Shown here: piece after piece, positions 45,705-55,591 of the stretch
How the letters are laid out: every line of letters starts with the position of its first letter
Numbering within the stretch: position 1 is the first letter of the stretch
NCBI RefSeq assembly: GCF_017161325.1
Contig: NZ_CP045670.1
Span: forward strand, 1,543,367 to 1,607,366
Source: Treponema pedis
GTDB taxonomy: Bacteria > Spirochaetota > Spirochaetia > Treponematales > Treponemataceae
Reading direction: 5' to 3'
Length of the DNA: 64,000 nt
Program-made: the position numbers and the translations under genes
The notes under the pieces: model-generated
Told to the model about the DNA's origin: nothing
The model's input: the letters and a program-made list of their open reading frames with translations, nothing else
The model's database searches: none

Positions 45705-47366
45705 ATGGCAGTGGTCAGTCTTTTGTTCCGGATGCTTGGAAGTCTGGGGTTAATCTTATATGGAATGAAAATGATGAGCGACGGTATTCAAAAAAGTGCA
45801 GGCGAAAGTCTTCACCGTACGCTCAATTTTATGACGGGAAACCGTTTTTTTGCCGTTTTAACGGGGATTATCGTTACCGGGATTGTTCAATCTTCAGGAG
45901 CGACTACGGTTATGACGGTATCCTTTGTTAATGCCGGAATGCTTAGCTTACAGCAGGCTATAGGCGTTATTTTCGGAGCAAATATAGGGACTACGGTTAC
46001 GGCATGGATTGTTTCTCTGATAGGATTTAAATTTTCCATTGCAAGTATTTCAATCCCGGCTTTCGGTATAGGATATTTTTTAACGTTTTTTAAAAAACTT
46101 AAAAAAGACAGTTTGGGCGAGGCCGTTATGGGTTTCAGCTTGCTGTTTTCGGGATTGGACTTTTTAGCTTCCGCAGTGCCGCAAATATCCGGGGCGGAGC
46201 TTGCTTTTTTAGCGGTTTTTAAGCAATCGGGAATTTTAAGCATTATCGTCGGTATTTTGGTGGGGCTTTTACTTACAATGCTTCTTCATTCTTCAAGTGC
46301 CACTACGGCGGTACTTTTAACAATGGCTCACGGCGGAGTTGTAGGCTGGGAATTTTCCGCTGCGGTGGTATTGGGAAGCAATGTAGGTTCTACAATAGAT
46401 GCCGTACTTGCAGCTATAGGAACAAAACTTAATGCAAGACGGGCCGCAACGGTTCACGTTTTATTTAATGTTGCGGGAAGTATTTTAGTTTTAATATTTT
46501 TCAGACCCTTTTTGGCTTTAGTGGATATAATGTTCGGAAGCGGTCCTTCCGTTTCAAACATTACTACCCGTATAGCAGTTTTTCATACAATGTTTAACGT
46601 GGTAAATACGATAATTGCCTTACCGTTTGTAAACCAAATTGCAGCCTTTGTATGTTTATTGATTAAACCGAAAGAAAATGAAGAACCGGCGAAATATGTT
46701 TTGCAGTTTCAGGCACCGAGCATAAAAGAAAGCGCTGAGGCATATATTTTAAGCGCCGAAGCCGAAATCGTTAAAATGTCGAGTATAGTCCGGGAAATGT
46801 TTACACTGCTCCGCTCTCTTCTTTTAAAAGAATCAAATCTGTCGCGGGAAAGTGTTGTAAAACTTCTTACCGAAAAAGAGGATTATACCGACCAAATGCA
46901 GGAAGAGCTTTCGGCTTATTTAATTAAAACTTCCCGCTTATCCCTTTCGGACAGACAGGAAAAAAATGTAAGGCTTATGCTGGGTATTGTAGACGATATA
47001 GAAAATATAACCGACCAAATTTATGAGCTGGGTCTTTTTATAAATAAGAGTATTCAGCTTAAAATGCCTATCAGTCAGGAAGATATGAATAAACTTTTAC
47101 CGTACATGGGTATGGTAAATCAGTTTATTCATTTTGTTCATGACCATTTAAATAAACCTCTTGCCGCCGAGCAGCTTGCAATTGCGGAAGAAATGGAAGA
47201 TTCTATAGATTCTATGAGACAGCAGTTAAAGCGGCTTGCCCGCTCAAGGCTTGAAAAAGGCGCAAACGTTAAGGCGGAGCTTTTGTATATAGATATGGTG
47301 CGCAATTTGGAAAAAATAGGCGATTATGCTTTTAGTATTTCCAGGGCTTTAGCCGAAACGGAGTAA
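45705..47366 (+). CDS. Na/Pi cotransporter family protein with PhoU-like tail
   Basis: 553 aa. Two inverted Na/Pi repeats with QSSGATTVMTVSFVNAG (about residue 65) and HSSSATTAVLLTMAHGG (about 197), eight to nine membrane segments, then a helical PhoU-like cytoplasmic domain (about 330-550). Imports phosphate with sodium, or another anion. Followed 3 bases later by a VanZ-like gene. Confidence 0.92.
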   Translation: MAVVSLLFRMLGSLGLILYGMKMMSDGIQKSAGESLHRTLNFMTGNRFFAVLTGIIVTGIVQSSGATTVMTVSFVNAGMLSLQQAIGVIFGANIGTTVTAWIVSLIGFKFSIASISIPAFGIGYFLTFFKKLKKDSLGEAVMGFSLLFSGLDFLASAVPQISGAELAFLAVFKQSGILSIIVGILVGLLLTMLLHSSSATTAVLLTMAHGGVVGWEFSAAVVLGSNVGSTIDAVLAAIGTKLNARRAATVHVLFNVAGSILVLIFFRPFLALVDIMFGSGPSVSNITTRIAVFHTMFNVVNTIIALPFVNQIAAFVCLLIKPKENEEPAKYVLQFQAPSIKESAEAYILSAEAEIVKMSSIVREMFTLLRSLLLKESNLSRESVVKLLTEKEDYTDQMQEELSAYLIKTSRLSLSDRQEKNVRLMLGIVDDIENITDQIYELGLFINKSIQLKMPISQEDMNKLLPYMGMVNQFIHFVHDHLNKPLAAEQLAIAEEMEDSIDSMRQQLKRLARSRLEKGANVKAELLYIDMVRNLEKIGDYAFSISRALAETE

Positions 47367-47368
47367 AA

Positions 47369-47770
47369 ATGAATTTAAGTTTTTTAAAAAATAAAAGTAA
47401 ATCTGAAATTTTTATGTGCTGTTGTTCGCTTATTTGTTTTTTCTTAATTTTCTTTTTATCGTCGCAATCCTCATTGCCTAAACCGGTTAAAACATTTTCG
47501 GGTTCGGATAAAATAGTTCATGCCTTTGCTTTCGGTTCCTTAGCCTTTACCTTTTCATATTGGTTTACACAAGATGCTTGGGAAGAACACTCTTTAAAAT
47601 GTATTCTTATAGTTTTTGCCGTTACCGCCTGCTTCGGTATTTCGGATGAGATTCATCAGCATTTTGTAAAGGGAAGAGATTCTTCCGTTTATGATTGGTT
47701 TGCAGATTGCACCGGGGCTGTATTGGCATGCGCCTTACGCTATTCAATTGTCAAGTTAAGACACCGCTGA
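47369..47770 (+). CDS. VanZ family membrane protein
   Basis: 133 aa, four membrane segments. SDKIVHAFAFGSLAF and SDEIHQHFVKGRDSSVYDWFAD are the VanZ-like signatures. Function unknown in bacteria without glycopeptide resistance; VanZ proteins are thought to alter lipid or envelope binding. Co-transcribed with the symporter. Confidence 0.88.
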   Translation: MNLSFLKNKSKSEIFMCCCSLICFFLIFFLSSQSSLPKPVKTFSGSDKIVHAFAFGSLAFTFSYWFTQDAWEEHSLKCILIVFAVTACFGISDEIHQHFVKGRDSSVYDWFADCTGAVLACALRYSIVKLRHR

Positions 47771-47907
47771 AAAAAAGACCTGCCCGTTTTTTATAAATTA
47801 AATTCGTTTTTTATCTTTTAGTCTAAAATAATTAAGGCGTATTTATAATGCCCTTATGGCTTTATAGATACGCCTTTTATACGAAGATTATATAAACGAT
47901 TTACTTT

Positions 47908-47980
47908 TGAGCCATGCAGGCTTCGAACCTGCGACCCACAGATTAAGAGTCTGTTGCTCTACCAGCTGAGCTAATGGCCC
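47908..47980 (-). tRNA. tRNA-Lys (CUU anticodon)
   Basis: A 73-nt cloverleaf on the reverse strand with acceptor GGGCCAT/ATGGCTC (one G-U pair), anticodon loop ACTCTTAATC giving CTT, T loop GGTTCGAAGCC and discriminator A. CCA not encoded. Confidence 0.93.
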
Positions 47981-48355
47981 TCCGAACAAGAGCCTAGACT
48001 ATACATGAATTTTAAAAAAAAGTCAACCGGTATTTTATAAAAACTCACGTCTTATACATAATTTTTTATATTAAAGGGAAGGATAAAAATCATTTGAAAC
48101 GGAGGCAATAAGAGCGGGAATGAAGGGGTTACGGGAAGGTAAGTATAAGGGCGGAAAGCGAAAGGTCTCAAGACTTTTTTGATTGGAGTTACGGGATTAT
48201 GCTTTAAAAATAAGACCTTCAAGTTTTCGGCAAAAAACTTGAAGCACGGGAAGGAGCGAGCCGCACCTTCCCGTACGAGGTTCTAATGGTGATTACGAAC
48301 CGGTTCGGGCAATCCGATTTGTACGTAAACCCCTTGTATAAAAGCCGTTTTAGCC
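47981..48355. other. Intergenic region with two strong hairpins, no gene seen
   Basis: The stretch is purine-rich on the forward strand. 48217-48244 is a perfect 11-bp hairpin and 48246-48274 a perfect 9-bp hairpin, back to back, with possible short outer pairing (48214-48218 with 48278-48282). No open frame with a start signal is visible. It could be a small structured RNA or an old mobile-element end. Confidence 0.4.
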
Positions 48356-49630
48356 TTATTTTTTTTGAGTATATTTCATTATAAAATAAAATACGGCTCC
48401 TACAACCAATCCGCCTAAACCGAAAATAATTTTTTCAATATTTGAATTATATAAAAGCCACGCGCTTGTTCCCACAGCAAGAATTACTACCGGATATACA
48501 AAAGGAATTCTAAAAGAGCCTTTCATTCCGCGTTTTCTAAAAACCAAAATTGCAAGACAGGTGGGAATATATTGTGCAAACCGCGAAACTACCGAAATTG
48601 CGGCAAGTTTTTCAAATGTTCCGGTTAAACAAACTAAGGCGGTAAGACCGGTAGTTAAAACAACTGAAATATACGGAACGTCTTTTTTATTCCGTTTTGT
48701 AACGAATTTCGGTAAAAAGCCGTCATCAGCCAAGGCTACCGCACTGCGTGGTGCAAGGAAAGAAGAAGCTATATTTATTCCGCCTATGGATACGAGGGTT
48801 CCGGTTGTAACAAGAGCCTTGGCAACAGGCCCTAAAAACTTTGCCGTAGCATCGGCTACCGGGGCTTCACTTGCTGTTAAGCCGTTACCCAAAATACCTA
48901 TTGCAACCGCTTGAATTAAAATATAAAAAACGGATACTCCCGTAATTACTAAGATAATTGCAAGCGGAATATTTTTTTCGGGGTTATCCATATCTTCCGC
49001 CGCTACGGCAATCGATTCAAAGCCGGTAAAAGCATAAAAAATTAAAAGAGCTGCAGAGCCGAAAGAAGTGAAACTTACCGCTTCTACCGATTGCATAGGC
49101 TGAAAATTATCGCCTTGAATAAAGAAAACGCCTACAAGAATAAAAAAGATAAGCGGAACGAGCTTTCCCAAAGTAACGATATTATTTACAATTTTTGAAA
49201 TCCTTACACCGGTAATGTTCATAATTGCCAATATACATAAAATTGAAATTGCAATTATATTCCGCATAAGCGTGCTTGCCGCAGCCGGTAATATACTTTT
49301 TAACGCCGTAGGAAAACCTACCGCCATTGCAGCCCAAGCTATAATCATAATTGCCCATTTCATAAAGCCTACTTCAAAACCTACAAATTCGCCGAAGGCT
49401 TCCCTTGCATAGACGTACGGGCCTCCGTTCTTTTTAAAAAGGCCTCCCGCTTCCGCGAAGCAAAGAGCAAGTAAGATAACCAATAAGGCATCAAATACTA
49501 TTACTCCTATACTTGATACTCCTACAAGTTTTGCCGCTTTTCCCGGAAGTAAAAAAATTCCGGTACCTACGATTGCATTGACTCCTAAAAGACAAATGCT
49601 TAAAAGACCGAGTTTGTTTTTATCGGACAT
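48356..49630 (-). CDS. APC superfamily amino acid permease
   Basis: 424 aa, twelve membrane segments. LLGVNAIVGTGIFLLPGKAA is the helix-1 substrate/ion motif, and FYAFTGFESIAVAAEDMDNPEKNIPLAI is the helix-6 to 7 signature. Substrate unknown: amino acid or polyamine. It follows the C26 peptidase gene by about 48 bases on the same strand, suggesting uptake of a gamma-glutamyl compound or polyamine together with its hydrolysis. AGGAGA before ATG. Confidence 0.9.
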   Translation of the reverse strand: MSDKNKLGLLSICLLGVNAIVGTGIFLLPGKAAKLVGVSSIGVIVFDALLVILLALCFAEAGGLFKKNGGPYVYAREAFGEFVGFEVGFMKWAIMIIAWAAMAVGFPTALKSILPAAASTLMRNIIAISILCILAIMNITGVRISKIVNNIVTLGKLVPLIFFILVGVFFIQGDNFQPMQSVEAVSFTSFGSAALLIFYAFTGFESIAVAAEDMDNPEKNIPLAIILVITGVSVFYILIQAVAIGILGNGLTASEAPVADATAKFLGPVAKALVTTGTLVSIGGINIASSFLAPRSAVALADDGFLPKFVTKRNKKDVPYISVVLTTGLTALVCLTGTFEKLAAISVVSRFAQYIPTCLAILVFRKRGMKGSFRIPFVYPVVILAVGTSAWLLYNSNIEKIIFGLGGLVVGAVFYFIMKYTQKK

Positions 49631-49678
49631 TTGTTTCTCCTCTAATTGTAAAAAATTTTTATATGTAAGGCTATAAGT

Positions 49679-50428
49679 TTACCTAGCCTCCTTAAATTTT
49701 ATCCGCATTTTTTTTATAAATTCTTTAAATAAATCAAGCGAGGGTTTATGGGTACGGGCAAGCATTTCAGGGTGAAACTGTACACCGATTATATAGCCGT
49801 TCCCCGAATATTCCATAGCTTCGATAATTCCGTCCGGAGCCCATGCGGTTGCGGTAAAATCTTTTGCGACATCTTTTATTGCCATGTGGTGATAAGAATT
49901 TACCGTATCGGTTTTTCCGAACAGTTTACGCATTAAGGATTTTTCTTTTGTTTGTATGGAATGGGTGCGTATATCAGGTCTTGCTTTTTGATTGTGCTGA
50001 ATTTGAATTTCGCGTTTTACCGAAGAAATATCCTGATAAAGAGAGCCTCCGAAGGCGACGTTTAAAATTTGAAGTCCGCGGCAAATTCCGAAAATAGGCT
50101 TTTGTATTTCTTTTACAGTTTTAATCAATTCAATTTCGTAAATATCTCTTTTAGGTAAAACCTCTCCAAGACAGGATAAGGGTTCTTCATTAAAAAACAC
50201 GGGCGAAACATCATATCCTCCCATTATAATAATGCCGTCCATATTTTCCGCCTGAATTTTAATGTCCTCTTTATTTCCAATAATAGGCAAAATTACCGGA
50301 ACTCCGCCTGCCGCAATGACTGCATTTACATAATCCGTATTAGTGTACATACGTTCGTATCCGATAAATAAATCCTGTGTTTTTTCATACAGGCAGCTGC
50401 CTGTAATTCCTATAAACGGTTTTTTCAT
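49679..50428 (-). CDS. Class I glutamine amidotransferase-like peptidase C26 (PuuD-like)
   Basis: 249 aa. Nucleophile elbow FGICRGLQ (Cys about residue 114), catalytic VQFHPE (His about 221) and an early GIIIMGG oxyanion strand. The family hydrolyses gamma-glutamyl bonds, such as gamma-Glu-GABA in putrescine breakdown. Upstream of the APC permease and likely in one operon; the window also encodes a diamine-producing decarboxylase. AGGTAG before ATG. Confidence 0.88.
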   Translation of the reverse strand: MKKPFIGITGSCLYEKTQDLFIGYERMYTNTDYVNAVIAAGGVPVILPIIGNKEDIKIQAENMDGIIIMGGYDVSPVFFNEEPLSCLGEVLPKRDIYEIELIKTVKEIQKPIFGICRGLQILNVAFGGSLYQDISSVKREIQIQHNQKARPDIRTHSIQTKEKSLMRKLFGKTDTVNSYHHMAIKDVAKDFTATAWAPDGIIEAMEYSGNGYIIGVQFHPEMLARTHKPSLDLFKEFIKKMRIKFKEAR

Positions 50429-50765
50429 ACTACCTCCGGACCGGTTTTATATTGTTTTTAAACCGGTAATCTTCGGAATAATAAACATTATTGAGATTTT
50501 TGTCAACTTAAAATATAATAATTATATCTTACGATTGCATTTTTATTTGCTGTATAAAAACTTACGGTTGTAAGCTGCTTGACAAAAATTAAGATTTGAT
50601 ATACTATAGTTCTATTCAAACTAAAGGACAATCATTTTATTTTAAATATTTATTTAAGGCTCTCTTGCCCGCAATTATAGTGATGTTTTACTTAGGATGA
50701 TATAAATTTAAAAAATACTTGTGCAAATTAGCATTATAAATTAGTACTTATTAGGAGAAAATCTA
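50429..50765. other. Divergent region and long leader of rho
   Basis: 337 bases between the C26 peptidase gene and rho. The promoter at 50579-50607 leaves a leader of about 150 bases before rho. The leader contains a 5-codon frame near 50683 and AGGAG at 50752-50756. No other gene seen. Confidence 0.6.
50579..50607 (+). promoter_or_regulatory. Promoter of rho
   Basis: TTGACA at 50579-50584, 17-base spacer, TACTAT at 50602-50607. The long AT-rich leader that follows would suit autoregulation by Rho, as known in other bacteria. Confidence 0.65.
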
Positions 50766-52355
50766 ATGACAATCAGAAAAAAGAAAACTTTACCTGATGT
50801 TTCCGGAGAAGGTCTTTTCGATTCGACCGGAATGCAGGAAGAAAACGGTAATTCTGAGGAGCGGATTACGGTAACGACGGAAGATAAACTTGAAACCTCG
50901 GGTGAAAAAAAAGTTGTTGTCCGTCCGCGAGGAAGACGTAAACAGGAAGAACCTTCCTCCGAAAATACAGTAAAACCCGTAAGACGAACACCGGTACAAA
51001 TCAAAAAACGCCAGCCGAAAGAACCTGATGAAATTCAACCCGAACAAATCGAACAAACAGTAAATACTGAAGACTTGCCTAAAATAATAATTAACGATTT
51101 AACGAAAATGCGTATGCATGATTTACGCGATATGGCAATAAAATACGGAGTTCCCGAAGAAGAAATTTCCTTGATGAAAAAACAGGAAATTATCTTTCAT
51201 ATTCTTAAAAATCATACAAACAGGGGCGGAACTATTTTTGCGTCCGGGTCTTTGGAAACCTTGCCTGACGGTTACGGATTTTTACGCTCCCCGCAAAACA
51301 GTTATTTATCCGGAAGCGATGACGTTTATGTTTCTCCGAGTCAAATACGCTTATTCAGTTTAAAAACGGGAGATACGGTTTACGGTCAAATCCGCTCTCC
51401 TAAAGAAGGAGAACGCTATTTTGCACTTTTGCGCGTTGAAAGCGTAAATTTCGATGAGCCTTCAAAATCGCAAAGGAGAATACATTTCGATAACTTAACG
51501 CCCCTTTATCCGAAAGAAAAACTTAATCTTGAAACTACTACGCAGGAAATATCTACGCGTATTATGAATTTATTTTGTCCTATAGGAAAGGGTCAGAGGA
51601 GCTTGATTGTAGCCCCTCCGCGTACCGGTAAGACTATTATGCTTCAAAAAATAGCAAACGCAATAACTGCGAATCACCCTGAAGTTTATTTAATAGTACT
51701 TCTTATAGATGAGCGGCCTGAAGAAGTTACCGATATGGAGCGTACGGTAAATGCCGAGGTTATTTCTTCCACTTTTGACGAGCAGGCTACCCGCCACGTT
51801 CAAGTTGCCGAAATGGTTTTGGAAAAAGCAAAACGGCTTGTTGAACATAAACGCGATGTAGTTATTCTTTTAGATTCCATTACCCGCTTGGCACGCGCTT
51901 ATAACCAAACAATGCCTACCTCCGGTAAGGTTCTTTCTGGAGGTGTAGACTCAAATTCACTTCATAAACCGAAACGCTTTTTCGGTGCTGCCCGAAACAT
52001 TGAAGAAGGCGGAAGTTTAACCATAATTGCAACGGCCCTTATTGAAACGGGAAGCAAAATGGACGAAGTTATTTTTGAAGAATTTAAGGGAACGGGCAAT
52101 ATGGAAGTGGATTTGGATAGAAAACTTTCCGATAGAAGACTTTTCCCTGCAATTAATATTAAACGGTCGGGAACAAGAAAAGAAGAGCTTCTTTTAACGG
52201 AAGAGGAAATGCAGCTTATGTGGATATTGCGTAAATTTATCAATCCTATGGAAGATACGGATATTATCGAATTCCTGATAGACAGAATGAATAAAACGAA
52301 AAATAACGAAGCCTTTTTAAAATCTATGAATGCAGGTCTTGCACAAAAAGAATAA
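50766..52355 (+). CDS. rho: Transcription termination factor Rho
   Basis: 529 aa, longer than E. coli Rho (419) because of a charged N-terminal extension (about 1-95). RNA-binding cold-shock-like domain ([16 protein letters not shown]), Walker A APPRTGKT, Walker [18 protein letters not shown]-loop and R-loop ([20 protein letters not shown]) and [11 protein letters not shown] are intact. Hexameric RNA helicase that ends transcription. AGGAG before ATG. Confidence 0.96.
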   Translation: MTIRKKKTLPDVSGEGLFDSTGMQEENGNSEERITVTTEDKLETSGEKKVVVRPRGRRKQEEPSSENTVKPVRRTPVQIKKRQPKEPDEIQPEQIEQTVNTEDLPKIIINDLTKMRMHDLRDMAIKYGVPEEEISLMKKQEIIFHILKNHTNRGGTIFASGSLETLPDGYGFLRSPQNSYLSGSDDVYVSPSQIRLFSLKTGDTVYGQIRSPKEGERYFALLRVESVNFDEPSKSQRRIHFDNLTPLYPKEKLNLETTTQEISTRIMNLFCPIGKGQRSLIVAPPRTGKTIMLQKIANAITANHPEVYLIVLLIDERPEEVTDMERTVNAEVISSTFDEQATRHVQVAEMVLEKAKRLVEHKRDVVILLDSITRLARAYNQTMPTSGKVLSGGVDSNSLHKPKRFFGAARNIEEGGSLTIIATALIETGSKMDEVIFEEFKGTGNMEVDLDRKLSDRRLFPAINIKRSGTRKEELLLTEEEMQLMWILRKFINPMEDTDIIEFLIDRMNKTKNNEAFLKSMNAGLAQKE

Positions 52356-52384
52356 AAAAAACGCCTTGCTTTTTATGCAAGGCG
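52353..52384 (-). terminator. Terminator of mltG (reverse strand)
   Basis: CGCCTTGC (52362-52369) pairs with GCAAGGCG (52377-52384); on the reverse strand an 8-T tail follows, overlapping the end of rho. Confidence 0.85.
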
Positions 52385-52397
52385 GAAATTATAAATT

Positions 52398-53427
52398 TTA
52401 ATTATTGTTCCCGGGAGAACCTTTTAAATAAAGAGAGGCGTCCGCCTTATTATGCTCGTTTATAGTACGTGAAAAGGCATGTTTACCGGTAGAGGGGTCT
52501 ATAAGTCTGAAATAAAAGTATTCGGTTTTTGCAGGATTACAGGCCGCCTCCAAAGCGGTGTATCCGGGGTTTGCAATAGGGGAGGGCGGAAGACCTGCAT
52601 AAAGGTATGTATTGTACGGGCTTTCTATTTCCAAATCTTCGTAAAAAAGCCGTTTCGGGTGCTTTTTGTTTTGAATTTCCGTGATGATGTATTCAACTGT
52701 TGCGCATGATTGAAGGCCCATATTTATTTTTAAGCGGTTTACAAAAACGCCCGCAATTACGGGAGCTTCTTCTTTAATTTGATATTCGCGCTCCACAATA
52801 CTTGCTAAAATAATTTTTTTGTACAATTCGTCAAAGTCTTTAGGAAAGTTGGGGATTGCAGATGTTTTTTCGAAAAAAGTTTTAAAAATAAGATTAAACA
52901 TCATTTCAGGCGTATCTTCTTCTCCGAAAAAATAAGTATCTGGGAATAAAAAGCCTTCCGCACTTTCGGCCTTTATTCCGTTCGCTTTTAAAAAAGCGGA
53001 ATCGGTTGCCAGTTTAATAAATTTTTCGGCGGTCATAAAGCCTTCTTTTTCAAAAAGACGGGCTGTTTTTTTAAGCGTTAAACCTTCAGGTACGGTTATT
53101 TTTTTTTATGGCCTGAGTTCCCTCGGTAAGTTTTTGTAAAATTTCTTGAGCCGTCATTTCGGGAGTAATGGTATAATAACCCGCTTTTAGATTCAGTTTT
53201 TTTAAACGTAAAAAGATATAAGCATAATATTCCGATTGTATAAGACCTTCGTCTTTCAGATTTCGAATAACGGTTTTTGCGGCGGCTCCGCGGTTTACCT
53301 TAAAGGTTTTTGTTCCTTCTTTAAGGTTTTTAGGCGGAGCATTTAAGCTTAAAAAATAAAACAAAGCGCCTGAAAGGCATAAAACAAGGGCAGATAAAAT
53401 AATACCGATTTTTAAACTTTTCTTCAT
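52398..53427 (-). CDS. mltG: Endolytic murein transglycosylase MltG; one frameshift
   Basis: 342 aa after correction. N-terminal membrane segment (about 5-27), LysM-like region (about 40-100) and YceG catalytic region with the conserved ASIVEREYQ (catalytic Glu), VFVNRLKINMGLQSCATVEYI and SPYNTYLYAGLPPSPIANPG. It cuts nascent peptidoglycan strands at the inner membrane. The frame breaks at a 9-T run (53099-53107); removing one base joins EGTQAIKKITVPEGLTLK. ATG 53427 follows GAGG; an earlier in-frame ATG at 53442 is less likely. Confidence 0.9.
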
Positions 53428-53502
53428 AAAAACAAACCTCAAGATAAAAAATAAAGAATAAAAAATTAAGTTACACTTATTGAGCTTGCGAAAAAAAGAG
53501 GT

Positions 53503-53688
53503 TTAGTTCGCACTTTCAAAAAAGGCTTCCGCTTCTGCAATTGTAGTTTTTCCATAGACATAGTTTTCCGCAAATTCCGCAAGGGCTTCAAGAGACTTCG
53601 GAATGACATAATTATTTTTTCGAAAAAACAATGCAAGCTGTTTTAATTCGTTATCCGAAAAGGTATATTGTATACCGTTTATACTCAT
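53503..53688 (-). CDS. Small conserved hypothetical protein (61 aa)
   Basis: ATG 53688 overlaps the stop of the MBL-fold gene by four bases (ATGA), so it is translationally coupled. The sequence is soluble and mostly helical (NELKQLALFFRKNN, AEAEAFFES). No family recognised; it is likely a partner of the hydrolase. Confidence 0.65.
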   Translation of the reverse strand: MSINGIQYTFSDNELKQLALFFRKNNYVIPKSLEALAEFAENYVYGKTTIAEAEAFFESAN

Positions 53689-54659
53689 AGTAAAAAAGAC
53701 CTGCCTTCTTGGGCTATAAAAATTTCTATATTTTTGTCTATTAAATGCCCCTTTGAATAATCATGATACCAATCGGCGCTTTGTTTTAAAGAAAATACTT
53801 TTTTGTCGTTATATGTGGGTTCATGATGAAAGAGAATAAGACGCTTTATATTCCAGCCGGAAGCAAAATCTATTGCAACCGAAAAGGTGGAATGTCCCCA
53901 GCCTTCTTTTTGAATTGAATCCGTAAGAGTATACTGAGCGTCGATAATAAGCATTTCAGCGTCCGTGTAAAATTCGGTATTTTGTTCGTTTTTTTCGAAA
54001 TCACGCGGACGCAATTCCGTATCCGTAGAGTAAATTATTTTTTTTCCGTTTTCAATTACGGAATAGGCGGTACAGCCTCCCGGATGGCGGACTCTGTGCC
54101 AGCCCACCTTTGCATCTCCTATTTCAACATATTTTTGATTCGGTTCAATATAACGGAATTCAAAGTTTGCAGCAAAGCCGTCTTCTCCGAGCATAGAAAT
54201 AGGAAAGTAAGGGTATTTCATTTGTTCTTCCAGGAATTTTTTACAGTCTTTACGTGTGCTGTGCACAATAATAGTGCTTCTCGGATCGTAAGCCGGATTA
54301 AAAAAAGGAAGTCCTTGTATATGGTCCCAATGGAAATGAGAAATAAAAAGATGATAAATATTATTTTTTCCGTAATCTGGACGTTTTGTAAGGTCTATGC
54401 CGAGTTCACGTATACCGGTACCCGCATCAAAAATTATATGGTGCCCTTTTGCGGTTTCAACTTCAACGCATGATGTATTAGCCCCTATGGTTCCGAAAAG
54501 CCATTTAGGTAAAGACGCTAAAAATTTTTCCCGCGAATCTTGGTTTTTTATATCTTTTGCCTGTATTCTTTGAACAACGGCTGCAATTTTGCTTTCTATT
54601 TGTGAAGGTGTAAGCGGCGACGGTATTGACCCTCTTACTCCCCAGAATTTTACACGCAT
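53685..54659 (-). CDS. Metallo-beta-lactamase-fold hydrolase
   Basis: 324 aa. Opens MRVKFWGVRGSIPSPL, typical of a conserved MBL subfamily; metal ligands in SHFHWDHIQG, HPGGCTAY, STDTE, and a late FHHEP. TSCVEVE and FDAGTGIRELG lie before them. Related proteins include phosphodiesterases and PhnP/ElaC-like enzymes; substrate unknown. It follows the YkgJ-like gene by 17 bases and precedes the 61-aa gene, so a small operon is likely. Confidence 0.88.
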   Translation of the reverse strand: MRVKFWGVRGSIPSPLTPSQIESKIAAVVQRIQAKDIKNQDSREKFLASLPKWLFGTIGANTSCVEVETAKGHHIIFDAGTGIRELGIDLTKRPDYGKNNIYHLFISHFHWDHIQGLPFFNPAYDPRSTIIVHSTRKDCKKFLEEQMKYPYFPISMLGEDGFAANFEFRYIEPNQKYVEIGDAKVGWHRVRHPGGCTAYSVIENGKKIIYSTDTELRPRDFEKNEQNTEFYTDAEMLIIDAQYTLTDSIQKEGWGHSTFSVAIDFASGWNIKRLILFHHEPTYNDKKVFSLKQSADWYHDYSKGHLIDKNIEIFIAQEGRSFLL

Positions 54660-54676
54660 AATTACCTCAAAAACAT

Positions 54677-55129
54677 TTAAGTTGAACCGATCTTGCGCCT
54701 GATTGCAGGCTCCTGTTCTTGTTTATCCAAAATTCTTTGAATTTCTTCCGATGAATGAAGTTTGCCTTTGCCCATTCCCGGGCAATCGTTGCAGCCTTCA
54801 TTCCACGTATTTTTATCGTTTACAAGAGAATGCCAAAAAGGAAAAGCCGAACATTGTAAGGGTCTAAATTCATAAGCCGTACAACCGTTTTTCCATAAAA
54901 TGCAGTCATAATTGGACTTTTCTCTCAAACTTAAGTATTCAAAACCGTCGGAGTGGCAAACCCAGCGGCAGTATACCGTTATAAAATTCTCCCGCGTCAT
55001 TGAAGACCAATTCAGCAAAAGGGCAAGATCTTTTTCGGATAAAAATACAAAACCGGGTGCCAAGCGGCAGCAGGCGGAGCATTGAGTACAGGAAAATTTT
55101 AAGCCGTTTTTCCGGAAAGTATTATCCAT
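54677..55129 (-). CDS. YkgJ-family cysteine-cluster protein
   Basis: 150 aa from ATG 55129 (a TTG at 55165 would add a hydrophobic 12-residue stretch). Cys14, Cys17, Cys20 and Cys21 form the CxxCxxCC cluster, with further cysteines in CRWVCH, CILWKNGC and RPLQCSAFPFW. The family is thought to bind zinc or iron-sulfur. First gene of a run with the MBL-fold hydrolase. Confidence 0.85.
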   Translation of the reverse strand: MDNTFRKNGLKFSCTQCSACCRLAPGFVFLSEKDLALLLNWSSMTRENFITVYCRWVCHSDGFEYLSLREKSNYDCILWKNGCTAYEFRPLQCSAFPFWHSLVNDKNTWNEGCNDCPGMGKGKLHSSEEIQRILDKQEQEPAIRRKIGST

Positions 55130-55202
55130 AAGATACAGTATAAAACAAAAAAGGGATTGTTTCAAGGTCTTTCGTTAAAAAAGAACCGAAACAATCCCTA
55201 AA

Positions 55203-55284
55203 TGGGGAGTCAAGGATTCGAACCTTGGAAGGCGTAGCCAACAGATTTACAGTCTGCCCCCTTTGACCGCTCGGGAAACTCCCC
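55203..55284 (-). tRNA. tRNA-Tyr (GUA anticodon)
   Basis: An 82-nt class II tRNA on the reverse strand: acceptor GGGGAGT/ACTCCCC, anticodon loop CTGTAAA giving GTA, long variable arm, T loop GGTTCGAATCC, discriminator A. Six bases from tRNA-Thr. Confidence 0.93.
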
Positions 55285-55290
55285 ATAAAA

Positions 55291-55365
55291 AGCCAACTTA
55301 GGGATTCGAACCCTAGACCCCGAGATTACAAATCACGTGCTCTGGACCAGCTGAGCTAAGTTGGC
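55291..55365 (-). tRNA. tRNA-Thr (UGU anticodon)
   Basis: A 75-nt cloverleaf on the reverse strand: acceptor GCCAACT/AGTTGGC, anticodon loop TTTGTAA giving TGT, T loop GGTTCGAATCC, discriminator T. It lies upstream of tRNA-Tyr and is likely co-transcribed. CCA not encoded. Confidence 0.93.
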
Positions 55366-55591
55366 GAATGAACAACGGAAAGTACTTTACTATATATCTT
55401 CGGTTTTGTCAATAGGTTTTTAGCGAAAATTTGGAGAAATCCGTAATTTAAAGTAAAGGTGCGGTATTGTCGGAAGGTAAAATAAATGCTCATATAGGTT
55501 TTCAATTTTTCTTTTTTTTGCTATACTTCAGTCCTTATTTACGGTTTTAAGGTTAATAAAAGTTTTAAGATTGATAAAACAGGAAAGGTTT

